Below are positions 1 through 7,829 of a stretch of DNA of 64,000 bases, one piece after another. The notes under the pieces were generated by a model. That model had not been told where the DNA came from, did no database searches, and saw only the letters and a list, made by a program, of their open reading frames with translations. This DNA is from JBFMFH01 sp040752275 (lineage in GTDB: Bacteria; Acidobacteriota; Vicinamibacteria; Vicinamibacterales; JAKQTR01). The stretch's first letter is position 1. The number at the start of each line of letters is the position of its first letter. The stretch covers positions 1 to 64,000 of the forward strand of contig JBFMFH010000062.1 of the NCBI GenBank assembly GCA_040752275.1. The letters run 5' to 3'. The translations under genes were made by a program, and so were the position numbers.

Positions 1-70
1 ACCGGCGTCGCGCCGGGCCAGCCGGGCGCCGCGCCCCGGGACTTCCGCCCGGCATCACGGTTCCAGGGCA

Positions 71-1036
71 CTAGCGGGTCAGCAACGGCGCCAGGGTGGC
101 TGAGTCGATGTTCGACCCCGTCACGACGACCGCGATGTTGCGAGGCTCTCGGCGGACCATGCGTGCCACCGATGCGACCGCGACCGCTCCCGCCCCTTCC
201 GCGACCAGGTGCTCGTGCGCGAGCAGGCCGCGGATCGCCTCTTCGATGGCGTCCTCCGGCACGACCTCGACCCTGTCGACCAGTCGCTGCACGTAATCGA
301 AGGTGATCGTGTCCGGATCCATGTTCCCCGCCAGGCCGTCGGCAAGCGTCGGCTTCACCTCGACCTCGACGATCCGCCCGGCAGCGAGCGCCGTGTGGAA
401 GGCGGGCGAAGCCTCCGCCTCGACGCCGACGATCTCGATGGCCGGCGAGATGGCCTTCGCGACCAGCGCGACGCCACTGGCCAGCCCGCCGCCGCCGATG
501 GGGACCAGGATCTCCTCGACCTCCGGCCAGTCCTCGAGAATCTCGAGGGCTACGGTCCCAGCACCGGCGATGACGTCGGGATGGCTGTACGGGGAGATGT
601 AGGTGACCCGCTCGTGCTCGGCGAACTGCTTGGCCAGGCGTTCGGAATCCTCGTAGGTCCGAGCCGTGGCGCGCAGGTCCCCGCCGTGGCGCGCAATGTA
701 GTCGAGCTTCGCCCGAGGGGCGTGGCGCGGCGTGAAGACGACGAGACTCAGACCCAGGCATTCGGCGGCGTAGGCCAGCGCACGGCCGTGATTGCCGGCC
801 GAGGCGGTCACCATCAGGCGGGTCCGATCCGGGTCGCCGGCGGGGCGTTCGAGGCGGGCGGCCGCGACATTGAGCGCTCCCCGTGCCTTGAACGAATTGG
901 TGACCTGCAACGACTCGAGCTTGAGCCGCACCGTGGCCCCGGCTGCTTCCGACAGCCACACCGAGTGCACCAGAGGCGTGCGGCGAACGAAGTGCTGGAT
1001 CCGCTGGCGCGCAGCCAGGACGTGGGCAAGCCTCAT
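71..1036 (-). CDS. Threonine/serine dehydratase (PLP fold type II)
   Basis: A 321-aa catabolic-type threonine/serine dehydratase, expected to deaminate Thr or Ser to the 2-oxo acid. The PLP lysine lies in SFKARGA (Lys50), the substrate loop ASAGNHG is at about 79-85 and the phosphate-binding GGGGL is at 181-185. There is no C-terminal ACT-like domain, so it is the short form rather than allosteric biosynthetic IlvA. Serine racemase or another beta-family lyase is possible. It is transcribed away from the MBL-fold gene. A TAGAAT-like -10 box lies about 40 nt upstream of the ATG. Confidence 0.85.
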   Translation of the reverse strand: MRLAHVLAARQRIQHFVRRTPLVHSVWLSEAAGATVRLKLESLQVTNSFKARGALNVAAARLERPAGDPDRTRLMVTASAGNHGRALAYAAECLGLSLVVFTPRHAPRAKLDYIARHGGDLRATARTYEDSERLAKQFAEHERVTYISPYSHPDVIAGAGTVALEILEDWPEVEEILVPIGGGGLASGVALVAKAISPAIEIVGVEAEASPAFHTALAAGRIVEVEVKPTLADGLAGNMDPDTITFDYVQRLVDRVEVVPEDAIEEAIRGLLAHEHLVAEGAGAVAVASVARMVRREPRNIAVVVTGSNIDSATLAPLLTR

Positions 1037-1089
1037 CCGGTGTGTCCGCGTTCGTCCGGGGCGGGGGTCGGAGGCATTCTATCAAGACA

Positions 1090-1149
1090 GGGACCGGGGA
1101 CCGGGGACCGGGGCCTTCTGTCTTCTGTCTCCTGTCTTCTGTATTCTGT
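1090..1149. repeat. Two adjacent heptamer arrays (gggaccg x3, cttctgt x5)
   Basis: Three copies of gggaccg at 1090-1110 are followed by five copies of cttctgt or one-base variants at 1115-1149. Both have a strict 7-bp period. The arrays fill the divergent spacer and end 7 nt before the ATG of the MBL-fold gene, so they may overlap its promoter. Confidence 0.9.
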
Positions 1150-1156
1150 CTTTGTC

Positions 1157-1804
1157 ATGCTTCTCGAAACCCGCTCGTCTCCCCCCTTCTTCAAGAACGG
1201 CTTCGTCGTGGCGTGTGACCGGACTCGAGAGGCCATCGTCATCGATCCGGGTGATGAAATCGTGGACCTGGTCGATATCGTCCGCCGCCACGCGCTCGGG
1301 GTGCGCCATATCCTCCTGACACACGCCCACGTGGATCACGTCGCTGGCGTTGCGGAGGCGAAACGGGTGTTCGGCGCGCGAATCGGGCTGCACATCGACG
1401 ATCGGGTCCTCTATGACGCGGCCGTTCGGCAAGGCCTGGCGTTCGGGTACCGCATCGAGGAACCTCCGCCTCCCGACTTCTTCCTCGAGCCTGGAGTGCC
1501 GCTGAGCTTCGGAACCCACGAGATTCGCGCCCATCACACGCCGGGCCACAGCCCGGGCGGGGTCTGTCTGGAGGTGCGCCACGCGAGCGAGGCCCGCACG
1601 CACCTGTTCGTCGGCGACACGCTCTTCGCCGGTTCGATTGGTCGAACCGACCTTCCGGGCGGCGACCTGGCGACACTCCTCCGATCCATTCGGGAGGTCC
1701 TCTTTGCCTTCGGAGACGACGCGCTCGTCCATCCGGGGCACGGCCCGGCGACGACGATCGGAGAGGAACGGAGGACGAACCCGTTTCTCACGGGAGAGAT
1801 GTGA
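1157..1804 (+). CDS. MBL-fold metallo-hydrolase (glyoxalase II-like)
   Basis: A 215-aa metallo-beta-lactamase-fold hydrolase, probably a cytoplasmic thioesterase of the glyoxalase II/YcbL group. It shows the metal motif HAHVDH, the later GDTLFAGSIGRTD with its bridging aspartate, and the terminal HPGHG. The ATG at 1157 is chosen because the family core (MLLETRSS...) starts there; the much longer upstream frame only reads through the heptamer arrays and the antisense of the dehydratase gene. No good Shine-Dalgarno is visible. The substrate is not determined. Confidence 0.85.
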   Translation: MLLETRSSPPFFKNGFVVACDRTREAIVIDPGDEIVDLVDIVRRHALGVRHILLTHAHVDHVAGVAEAKRVFGARIGLHIDDRVLYDAAVRQGLAFGYRIEEPPPPDFFLEPGVPLSFGTHEIRAHHTPGHSPGGVCLEVRHASEARTHLFVGDTLFAGSIGRTDLPGGDLATLLRSIREVLFAFGDDALVHPGHGPATTIGEERRTNPFLTGEM

Positions 1805-1805
1805 C

Positions 1806-1860
1806 AGACGGGCGACAGGCGACGGGCGACAGGCGACAGGGAAGGCGACGGGCGACAGGG
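1806..1860. repeat. Heptamer array (cgacagg/cgacggg)
   Basis: Seven-base units alternating cgacagg and cgacggg, with one 5-nt interruption, start immediately after the stop codon of the MBL-fold gene. Confidence 0.9.
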
Positions 1861-1861
1861 A

Positions 1862-1894
1862 GGGGTGCGTGCCGCCCGGGCGGCGGCACACCCC
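1862..1894 (+). terminator. Hairpin terminator of the MBL-fold gene
   Basis: GTGCCGCC (1869-1876) pairs with GGCGGCAC (1882-1889), extended by GGGGT/ACCCC across a 2-nt bulge. The stem is followed by the pyrimidine-rich TTCTCTCATCTC. It lies between convergent genes. Confidence 0.6.
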
Positions 1895-1973
1895 TTCTCT
1901 CATCTCACGGCAGCCCAATGGCCGGCCGCGATCCCTGCCTGAATGTCTTTGGAGAATGCAGCAGGTCGCGCGA

Positions 1974-2315
1974 TCAGCGCGACTCGTTCCCCCCTGTCGC
2001 CGGTCGCCCGTCGCCTGTCGCCTGTCTTTCCAGTACGAACTCCACCCTTCCCACCCGCAGCAGATGTCCGTCTCGCAGGATCGCCGTGGTGATCTGCTCC
2101 CCGTTGATCCAGGTGCCATTCGTGCTGCCGAGATCTTCGACATGAACGGTGCCGTCCTCGGCGACGCTGAGCCGGCAGTGCAGCCGTGAGACCAATGGGG
2201 CATCGACGATGAAGTCTGCCCGGGGGGCTCGACCGACGGTCTTGATGTGGCCGGCCCGCAGGCGGAAACTGAGCGATGCTTGTTGTTCGCCGCCGGTCGC
2301 ACGAAGGCGCCACAT
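1974..2315 (-). CDS. FHA-domain protein
   Basis: A 113-aa protein that is almost entirely one forkhead-associated (phosphothreonine-binding) domain. GR at 28-29, SRLH at 43-46 and STNGTW at 64-69 are the expected phosphopeptide-binding motifs. It starts 3 nt after the stop of the secreted hydrolase, so the two are probably co-transcribed. Residues from about 97 (RQATGDGRPATG...) are encoded by the heptamer array at 1993-2027 and look like a repeat-derived tail rather than part of the fold. No kinase gene is nearby, so the partner is unknown. Confidence 0.8.
   Translation of the reverse strand: MWRLRATGGEQQASLSFRLRAGHIKTVGRAPRADFIVDAPLVSRLHCRLSVAEDGTVHVEDLGSTNGTWINGEQITTAILRDGHLLRVGRVEFVLERQATGDGRPATGGNESR
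1993..2027. repeat. Heptamer array (cctgtcg x5) inside the FHA gene
   Basis: Five units of cctgtcg/ccggtcg/cccgtcg in perfect 7-bp register. They encode the C-terminal tail of the FHA protein on the minus strand. Confidence 0.9.
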
Positions 2316-2318
2316 CGG

Positions 2319-4085
2319 CTACTTCGCCTCGCCCGCGGCGGCGCTCGTCCGGCGGATCCAGCTCACGAGCGTGTCGATGAGCGACCGGCTGACGTCCTTG
2401 TCTTCGAGCGACGCGTACTCGCCCACCTCGCCCGTGGCGGCCGGCACCAGCAGGTGATTCAGACCGTCGATGACGCCCAGTTCGGCGCCCCGGTTCCTCT
2501 TGCGCGCCTGGGCCAGTTCGAGGAGGCGCCGGGCATGGCGGGCCGGGACCTCGCGATCCCGTTCACCCTGGAAGATGCCGACGGGCTGCTCGACCTTCGA
2601 CAACACCTTGTCCGGATCGAACGTCAGGAAGCTCCGGTACCACGGCGTATCTGCCTGCCGCCGGTACGCCGGGGGAATCTCGTCCCACCCGGAACCCGAC
2701 ACGACCGCCGCCTGGACCTTCCTCTGCAGGTCCATCCGGGCCTGCCTTTCGTACTCGGGGAGGTTCATGCCGTCGAGAAGGTGCCGCTGCTGTTCGAGCA
2801 CCAGTTCGCCCCCGGTGGTTCCCGGCGTCGCGATGAGCGCCACTGCGGCCACCTTCTTCTTCTCCTTCGAGGCGGCAAGCATGGCGATGAACCCGCCCTC
2901 GCTGTAGCCGAGGAGGGTAATGCGGCGCTTGTCGAGGCCCTTGCGCCTCTCGACGTACTTCACGACAGTGCGGGCATCCTCGGCATAGTCGGCGATGGTG
3001 GCGGCTTCGTCGCGGCCGCCGCTCTGGCCCACACCCCGCCTGTCGTACCGAATCGTCAGGAAGCCCGAGCTGGCGAGCGCGTCGGCCAGTTGGGCGTAGA
3101 CGGGAATACCCGCGGCGGTCTGGTCGCGATCGACGCGGTCGAGGCCCGGCACCAGCACGACGGCCGGCAGCGGGCCAGACTGCGCTTCGGCCGGCATCGA
3201 GATGGTGGCCGCCAGCGTGAACCCCGCGGCTTCGATCTGCACCTGCTCGTCGTTGGCCCGGGCCATGCGCTCGACGCGGGAAGACACAGACGCGACATCC
3301 TCGCGCGCCACCTCGAGGCTCTGGGACGGAATCCGGACACGGAGGAGCCGGTTTGCTTCGTCCGCCCACAATTCCACTGGGAGCGGCCCGCCTGGATTGA
3401 CCACTGTGAGACTGTAGCGTCGCGCGTTGATGACCCGGGCCGTCGTGGTGATCTGCTCGCGGGCGCCAGCGCCAACCGTCAGAGGAATCTCGAGCTGCGG
3501 CGCGATGTACGCCTTAAGTTCCGTCCCGGGGTCGACCGAGGCCAGCCTGAGTGCCAGCGCCTCGTAGGCGGCAAAGAACATGTTCGGCAGCACGACGGTG
3601 TCAGGGGCGACCTGGTCCGTCTTCTGCGACTGCTGGCCAGCCTGCGTGATGTTGCTCGTCGCCGTGCCATCGGCGAAGTGCGTCCCGAGGATGAGCGGCT
3701 GCCCGCGCAGCGACGACTCGATGACCAGAGACACAGGCCGCCAGTCGGCATCGTAGCGAAGCTCGAAGCGCGCCGTCGAGAGGTTGATCGGCACGCCCAG
3801 GCGTCCGGTGGCCCGGATGACGCACCCACCGGCGTCCTTCGTCACCGTGACCTGCTCGGTCCCAACCGGTATGGCCTGGATGAAGATCGTGAAGGTCGCG
3901 GGGAGTTCCTGTACAGGAGCGGCTGGCTGCTGCCCCGCCCAGAGTGAAGAGGTCGCCGGTCGCATGCCCGGGGCTCTTTCGGCCTGAGCGACGTCGAAGG
4001 CAGCCCTGGGCGACGTTGCCGCCGCGACTAGGGCGATCATCGCAAGGGCGCTAGAATACCTTCGGAATCTCACGGCTCTGAGCAT
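2319..4085 (-). CDS. Secreted alpha/beta hydrolase (dienelactone hydrolase-like)
   Basis: A 588-aa exported serine hydrolase. The N-terminal basic/hydrophobic stretch (MLRAVRFRRYSSALAMIAL) resembles a signal peptide. A beta-rich N-terminal region of unknown fold is followed by an alpha/beta hydrolase domain: nucleophile elbow GYSEGG (Ser395), acid in GERDREVP (near Asp510) and His in GLNHLLVP (His544). This layout resembles acyl-peptide hydrolase or esterase family proteins; the substrate is unknown. ATG 4085 is preferred because an upstream start would overlap divergent ygfZ. Residues just after the signal peptide are encoded by a 44-bp dispersed repeat (3967-4010). Confidence 0.75.
   Translation of the reverse strand: MLRAVRFRRYSSALAMIALVAAATSPRAAFDVAQAERAPGMRPATSSLWAGQQPAAPVQELPATFTIFIQAIPVGTEQVTVTKDAGGCVIRATGRLGVPINLSTARFELRYDADWRPVSLVIESSLRGQPLILGTHFADGTATSNITQAGQQSQKTDQVAPDTVVLPNMFFAAYEALALRLASVDPGTELKAYIAPQLEIPLTVGAGAREQITTTARVINARRYSLTVVNPGGPLPVELWADEANRLLRVRIPSQSLEVAREDVASVSSRVERMARANDEQVQIEAAGFTLAATISMPAEAQSGPLPAVVLVPGLDRVDRDQTAAGIPVYAQLADALASSGFLTIRYDRRGVGQSGGRDEAATIADYAEDARTVVKYVERRKGLDKRRITLLGYSEGGFIAMLAASKEKKKVAAVALIATPGTTGGELVLEQQRHLLDGMNLPEYERQARMDLQRKVQAAVVSGSGWDEIPPAYRRQADTPWYRSFLTFDPDKVLSKVEQPVGIFQGERDREVPARHARRLLELAQARKRNRGAELGVIDGLNHLLVPAATGEVGEYASLEDKDVSRSLIDTLVSWIRRTSAAAGEAK
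3967..4010 (-). repeat. REP-like 44-bp repeat, copy in hydrolase gene
   Basis: Read on the minus strand this 44-mer matches 61359-61402 at 37 of 44 positions by eye. Both begin CCCAGGGC and end GCCC(C/T)GGG, an inverted repeat. Here the repeat is translated in frame (AAFDVAQAERAPG). Confidence 0.7.
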
Positions 4086-4091
4086 AACAGA

Positions 4092-5120
4092 ATGTTGTCC
4101 CTGGCAGACCAGTACGCAGCCGCCCGCCGGTGCGCCATCATCCTCGACCGCAAGGCCCGCGGGCGCATCGCGCTGCGCGGAGCGGACCGTAAGACATTCC
4201 TGCATGCGTTGTTGACCAACGACATCGCCGGCCTATCGTCAGGGGCAGGCTGCTACGCGGCGCTCCTGAACCCGCAGGGACGTTTCATCGCCGACATGTA
4301 CGTGTTCGATCTGGGCGACGCCAGCCTCCTCGACGTCCATTCAGACGTCACAGCCGAGCTGCTGGCCCGGTTCGACATGCTCATTTTCGGGGAAGATGTC
4401 CAACTGGGCGACGTCACCGGCGTCTGGGGGTGCCTGAGCATCCAGGGGCCGGAATCAGCCGCGATGCTGGCCAGCGTGCTCGACACCGGCGGCCAAGCCG
4501 GGCTGGCGGCCGAACTCGACGGACTAGGCGACTTGGCGAGCCTGCGGCACACGTTCGCCGGGGACACCGCGGTGGTTGCGCGTTCGGACGAGTATGGCGC
4601 CCCGGGCTATTGGGTCTACCTCGCGTCCGCGCATGTCGCGTCCCTCGGGGCGGCGCTGGAGCTGGCCGGCGCCACGGCTGGTGCGCCGGAGACCGGAGAG
4701 TTGCTGCGCATCGAGAGCGGCCGGCCCCTGTTCCATGTGGATCTGGATGAAGACACGATCCCGCTCGAAGCGGGCCTTGACTCACGCGCCATCAGTTGGA
4801 CGAAGGGATGCTATCCCGGACAGGAGGTCATCGTCAGGATACGAGACCGCGGACACGGGCGGGTGGTGCGCAGACTGGTCGGACTTCGGGGGGACGGCCC
4901 GGACGTTCCGGAGCGAGGTGCGCGCATCGAGGCAGATGGAAAGGACGTCGGGACGATCACCAGTGCCGCCTGGTCGCCTGCGCTGGAATCCGCCGTGGCG
5001 CTGGGCTACGTGCATCGCGACTTCACCGAACCCGGCACCCGGGTCCGCATTGCCCACAAGAACGCCTCACTTGCCGCGACCGTCACTCCCCTGCCGTTCG
5101 TAGAGGGCGGAGAGCGGTGA
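4092..5120 (+). CDS. ygfZ: YgfZ/GcvT-domain folate-binding protein
   Basis: A 342-aa protein of the YgfZ/CAF17 family, tetrahydrofolate-binding factors that support assembly or repair of certain Fe-S enzymes. The diagnostic KGCYPGQE signature (KGCYxGQE) is at 238-245, after the GcvT-like core. The length is normal for the family. The start codon is only 6 bp from the divergent hydrolase start, so at least one of the two genes has its promoter inside the other. A TAGAAT -10-like box is at 4052-4057. Confidence 0.88.
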   Translation: MLSLADQYAAARRCAIILDRKARGRIALRGADRKTFLHALLTNDIAGLSSGAGCYAALLNPQGRFIADMYVFDLGDASLLDVHSDVTAELLARFDMLIFGEDVQLGDVTGVWGCLSIQGPESAAMLASVLDTGGQAGLAAELDGLGDLASLRHTFAGDTAVVARSDEYGAPGYWVYLASAHVASLGAALELAGATAGAPETGELLRIESGRPLFHVDLDEDTIPLEAGLDSRAISWTKGCYPGQEVIVRIRDRGHGRVVRRLVGLRGDGPDVPERGARIEADGKDVGTITSAAWSPALESAVALGYVHRDFTEPGTRVRIAHKNASLAATVTPLPFVEGGER

Positions 5121-5129
5121 CCCCTCCGA

Positions 5130-5552
5130 TCAGAAGTGGACCCAGGGCTCTTCTCCGGCCAACATCCTCACCAGTTCGTGATCCGCCGGCGGGAGCAGGA
5201 GGGTCGGAAGGTCCGCCCGCGTCACCCAGCGCAGTTCCTGTCCAAGCACCGGGTTCGGTTCGCCGAGCAGCCGGCACCTGAAGAAGCGCAGCTCGACCGA
5301 CCGGTCCGGGTAATGGTGCACCGTCGCGAGGATCTCGCGACCCACCTCGGATTCGACGTCGAGCTCCTCGCGAAGCTCGCGCGCCAGACATGCCTCGAGC
5401 GTCTCGACGTCGTGGCACTTGCCCCCGGGGAACTCCCACTGCCCCGCGAGGTGTGTGCCTTCGAGGCGTCGCGCCAGCAGGAACGCACCGTCTCGCTCGA
5501 TGACGGCAGCCGCCACGAGGAGGTGCGGGCGGGCCGGACTATCAGGCGGCAC
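5130..5552 (-). CDS. MutT-type Nudix hydrolase
   Basis: A 140-aa Nudix protein, probably hydrolysing 8-oxo-(d)GTP or a related nucleotide. The Nudix box is complete (G-x5-E-x7-RE-L-x-EE-x-D: GKCHDVE...RELREELD). The start chosen is GTG 5552: it has GGAG seven nt upstream, gives the usual family length and overlaps the end of mutY by 11 nt, suggesting translational coupling. A longer open frame exists upstream but only runs antisense-like through mutY. The pairing with a MutY lacking its own MutT-like domain suggests a role in oxidised-guanine defence. Confidence 0.8.
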   Translation of the reverse strand: MPPDSPARPHLLVAAAVIERDGAFLLARRLEGTHLAGQWEFPGGKCHDVETLEACLARELREELDVESEVGREILATVHHYPDRSVELRFFRCRLLGEPNPVLGQELRWVTRADLPTLLLPPADHELVRMLAGEEPWVHF

Positions 5553-6273
5553 GCTCGCGCTCCGGAGTGAAGGGGAATGCACGGCAGAACCGCGACATGG
5601 GGCACACCAGGCAGCGGGGTTTGCGGGCCACGCACACCATCGCCCCGAAGTCCATGATGGCCTGGTTGAAATCGAAGACACGGCGCCTGGGCACGAGCGA
5701 TTCTGAAAGGGCCCACAGCCGCTTCCGGGTGCGATGCGCCTTTGGGTTGCCGATCCCAACGAACACGCGAAAGAGCACCCGCGCGACGTTGGTGTCGAGG
5801 ATGGCCGCCCGACGCCCGAACGCGAAACTCATGAGGGCTCCCGCCGTGTAGGGCCCGATGCCCTTGAAGGACTTGAGCGTGTCGGGGTCATCGGGCAGCT
5901 GCCCTCCGTACGACACGACGGTCTCGCGGGCAATCGAGTGCAGACGCCGAGGCCGGATGTTGTAGCCGAGGGGGTACCAGGTTTGCACGACGTCTTCTTC
6001 GGGCGCAGCCGCCAGAGACTCGAACGACGGATACTTGTCGATCCACTCCCGGTACTTCGGCAGCACGCGGTCCACCTGCGTCTGCTGCAGCATCACTTCC
6101 GACACGAGAATGTGGTACGGGTCCGTGTCATCCCGCCAGGGAAGCGCGCGACCATGCGCGTCGTACCACTGGAGCAGCCGGCGCCGGAACCGCTGGCGGA
6201 GCGCCGGCCGCGGCAGATCGGTCCCCCGTGCGCGGGGGCGTGTGCTGTTCTTGGGCATACCCTCTGAGGACAC
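5542..6273 (-). CDS. mutY: A/G-specific adenine glycosylase, short form
   Basis: DNA glycosylase that removes adenine opposite 8-oxoG. It shows the catalytic SEVMLQQTQV region, the helix-hairpin-helix KGIGPYTAGA, the catalytic Asp in LDTNVARV, and a four-cysteine Fe-S cluster C-x6-C-x2-C-x5-C at 214/221/224/230. At 243 aa it stops soon after the cluster, so the C-terminal MutT-like domain of E. coli-type MutY (about 350 aa) is missing; a free Nudix gene follows with an 11-nt overlap. The start is uncertain: GTG 6273 or ATG 6258. Confidence 0.88.
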   Translation of the reverse strand: MSSEGMPKNSTRPRARGTDLPRPALRQRFRRRLLQWYDAHGRALPWRDDTDPYHILVSEVMLQQTQVDRVLPKYREWIDKYPSFESLAAAPEEDVVQTWYPLGYNIRPRRLHSIARETVVSYGGQLPDDPDTLKSFKGIGPYTAGALMSFAFGRRAAILDTNVARVLFRVFVGIGNPKAHRTRKRLWALSESLVPRRRVFDFNQAIMDFGAMVCVARKPRCLVCPMSRFCRAFPFTPERERAA

Positions 6274-6274
6274 T

Positions 6275-6280
6275 TATAAT
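6275..6280 (+). promoter_or_regulatory. -10 box of the PduO gene, leaderless
   Basis: A perfect TATAAT ends 9 nt before the ATG at 6290, so transcription would begin at or within 1-3 nt of the start codon. TTGGGC at 6251-6256 is a weak -35 candidate with an 18-bp spacer. Confidence 0.6.
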
Positions 6281-6289
6281 CCAACCAGC

Positions 6290-6823
6290 ATGAAGATCTA
6301 CACCCGAAGTGGCGATGGCGGGGACACGGCACTCTTCGACGGGACGCGCATCGCCAAGTCCGACGCCCGGGTGGAGGCCTACGGCGAAGTCGACGAAGTC
6401 AATGCCGTTCTGGGATGTGCGCGCGCCCTCGGTTGCGACGCGGACCTCGACGAGATCCTCGTGCGCATCCAGCGCGATCTGTTCGCCCTCGGCTCGCGCC
6501 TGGCGGACCCGGCAGAACGGATCGCCGATCGCGTGGCCAAGAGCGCGATCGGCGGGGCGGACGTCACCCGCCTCGAGGAGTGGATCGACGGACTGGAGAA
6601 CGGGCTGCGTCCGCTGAAGCGGTTCATTCTCCCGGGTGGCACACCTCTGGCGGCCACGCTGCAGCTCGCGCGGGCGATCTCGCGGCGGGCCGAACGCCGC
6701 GTGGTGGCGCTGGGCGCCGTCGACACACACGTTCTCGCCTACATGAACCGGCTCTCGGATCTGCTGTTCGTGTTGGCCCGCGTCGTGAACCATCGCGCGG
6801 GCATCACCGAGCTGGAATGGTGA
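6290..6823 (+). CDS. PduO-type cob(I)alamin adenosyltransferase
   Basis: A 177-aa ATP:cob(I)alamin adenosyltransferase that makes adenosylcobalamin. N-terminal YTRSGDGGDT is the ATP-binding motif; SDARVEAYGEVDEVNA, the FILPGG loop and the RAERR segment are typical of the PduO class. ATG 6290 is chosen because the family begins with MKIYTR(x)GD; the upstream extension is antisense to mutY. The leader is too short for a Shine-Dalgarno, and the promoter predicts a leaderless message. The stop overlaps the hpnC start by 7 nt, so it probably heads the hpn operon. Confidence 0.9.
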   Translation: MKIYTRSGDGGDTALFDGTRIAKSDARVEAYGEVDEVNAVLGCARALGCDADLDEILVRIQRDLFALGSRLADPAERIADRVAKSAIGGADVTRLEEWIDGLENGLRPLKRFILPGGTPLAATLQLARAISRRAERRVVALGAVDTHVLAYMNRLSDLLFVLARVVNHRAGITELEW

Positions 6824-7779
6824 CAGCCGCCGAAGCCTACGCCTCCTGCGAACGCCTCGCCCGGGAACACGACGAGAACTTCCCCGTGGCCTCGCTGCTG
6901 CTTCCGGCCGGGATGCGGCCGCACATCGCGGCGATCTACGCGTTTGCGCGCACGGCCGACGATTTCGCCGATGAAGGCGAGAGGACGCCCGAGCAACGCC
7001 TGCACCTGCTCGACGACTGGCTCGGGCAGTTGCACGAAGAGCTCGGGATCCGGAAGTCGGCGCACCTGGGACCTGCCCGTGCGCTGCCCGTCCTGGCCGG
7101 CAGTGCCGTGCCGCAGCCGAATCGCAAGTCCCGAATCCCGAATCCCGTCGTGATCGCCCTGGCCGAGACCATCCGCACCCACGCCCTTCCCGTGTCCCTG
7201 TTCGAGGATCTCATCAGCGCCTTCAAGCAGGACACCACCGTCACGCGCTACGAGTGCTGGGATGACGTCCTGGACTATTGCCGGAGATCGGCCAACCCCG
7301 TCGGCCGGCTGGTGCTGCGTGTCGCCGGGGCGGCCAGCGACGAAGGGGATCTGGCATCCGACGCCGTGTGCACGGCCCTTCAGTTGACCAATTTCTGGCA
7401 GGATCTCGAGCGAGACTGGGCCAAAGGCCGCCTGTATGTCCCGCGGCAGGACCGTGACCGCTTCGGCGCCTCCGAGGAGGATCTGGACGCCCGCCGGCTG
7501 ACCCCGGCGTGGCGGCTGGTGATGGGCGAGATGGCCGCGCGGACGACTGTGCTGTTCGAGCGCGGCCGGCCGGTCTGCGACATGGTCCAGGGCCGCCTCC
7601 GGTGGGAGCTGCGCCTCACCTGGCTCGGCGGCCGCCGTATTCTCACGCGACTCGAACGTGGCGGCTTCGACGTGTTCGCGGCAAGACCGGTGCTCGGGGT
7701 GGCCGACGTACCCTCCCTGTTGTGGCAGGCCCTGCTGTGGCGGCCGCCAGCTGGCGCGGGCGCCCCCGCGCAGGCGTGA
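6817..7779 (+). CDS. hpnC: HpnC, hydroxysqualene synthase (squalene pathway)
   Basis: A 320-aa trans-isoprenyl diphosphate synthase-like enzyme. In the HpnCDE route, HpnC converts presqualene diphosphate to hydroxysqualene. Two Asp-rich motifs are visible: DDFAD at 48-52 and D196-LER-D200 in NFWQDLERD. It overlaps the PduO gene and is followed by hpnD and hpnE. Residues 104-110 (KSRIPNP) come from exactly three heptamer units (7127-7147) sitting in a surface-loop-like stretch; 21 bp keeps the frame. Confidence 0.88.
   Translation: MVTAAEAYASCERLAREHDENFPVASLLLPAGMRPHIAAIYAFARTADDFADEGERTPEQRLHLLDDWLGQLHEELGIRKSAHLGPARALPVLAGSAVPQPNRKSRIPNPVVIALAETIRTHALPVSLFEDLISAFKQDTTVTRYECWDDVLDYCRRSANPVGRLVLRVAGAASDEGDLASDAVCTALQLTNFWQDLERDWAKGRLYVPRQDRDRFGASEEDLDARRLTPAWRLVMGEMAARTTVLFERGRPVCDMVQGRLRWELRLTWLGGRRILTRLERGGFDVFAARPVLGVADVPSLLWQALLWRPPAGAGAPAQA
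7127..7147. repeat. Heptamer array (aatcccg x3) inside hpnC
   Basis: One agtcccg followed by two aatcccg units, 21 bp in all, so it adds seven codons without shifting frame. Confidence 0.85.
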
Positions 7780-7829
7780 CCGGCAGTCGCGCCCGTGATA
7801 GTGTGTCACCCTCGCCAGGATTGCCGGTC

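Noticed and set aside
209..1156. A long N-terminal extension of the MBL-fold protein
   Set aside because: The extra frame is antisense to the dehydratase gene and then reads through heptamer arrays; the family core starts at 1157.
1082..2302. A 406-aa minus-strand ORF antisense to the MBL-fold gene
   Set aside because: High-GC shadow frame with no recognisable domain; it runs across repeats and two real genes.
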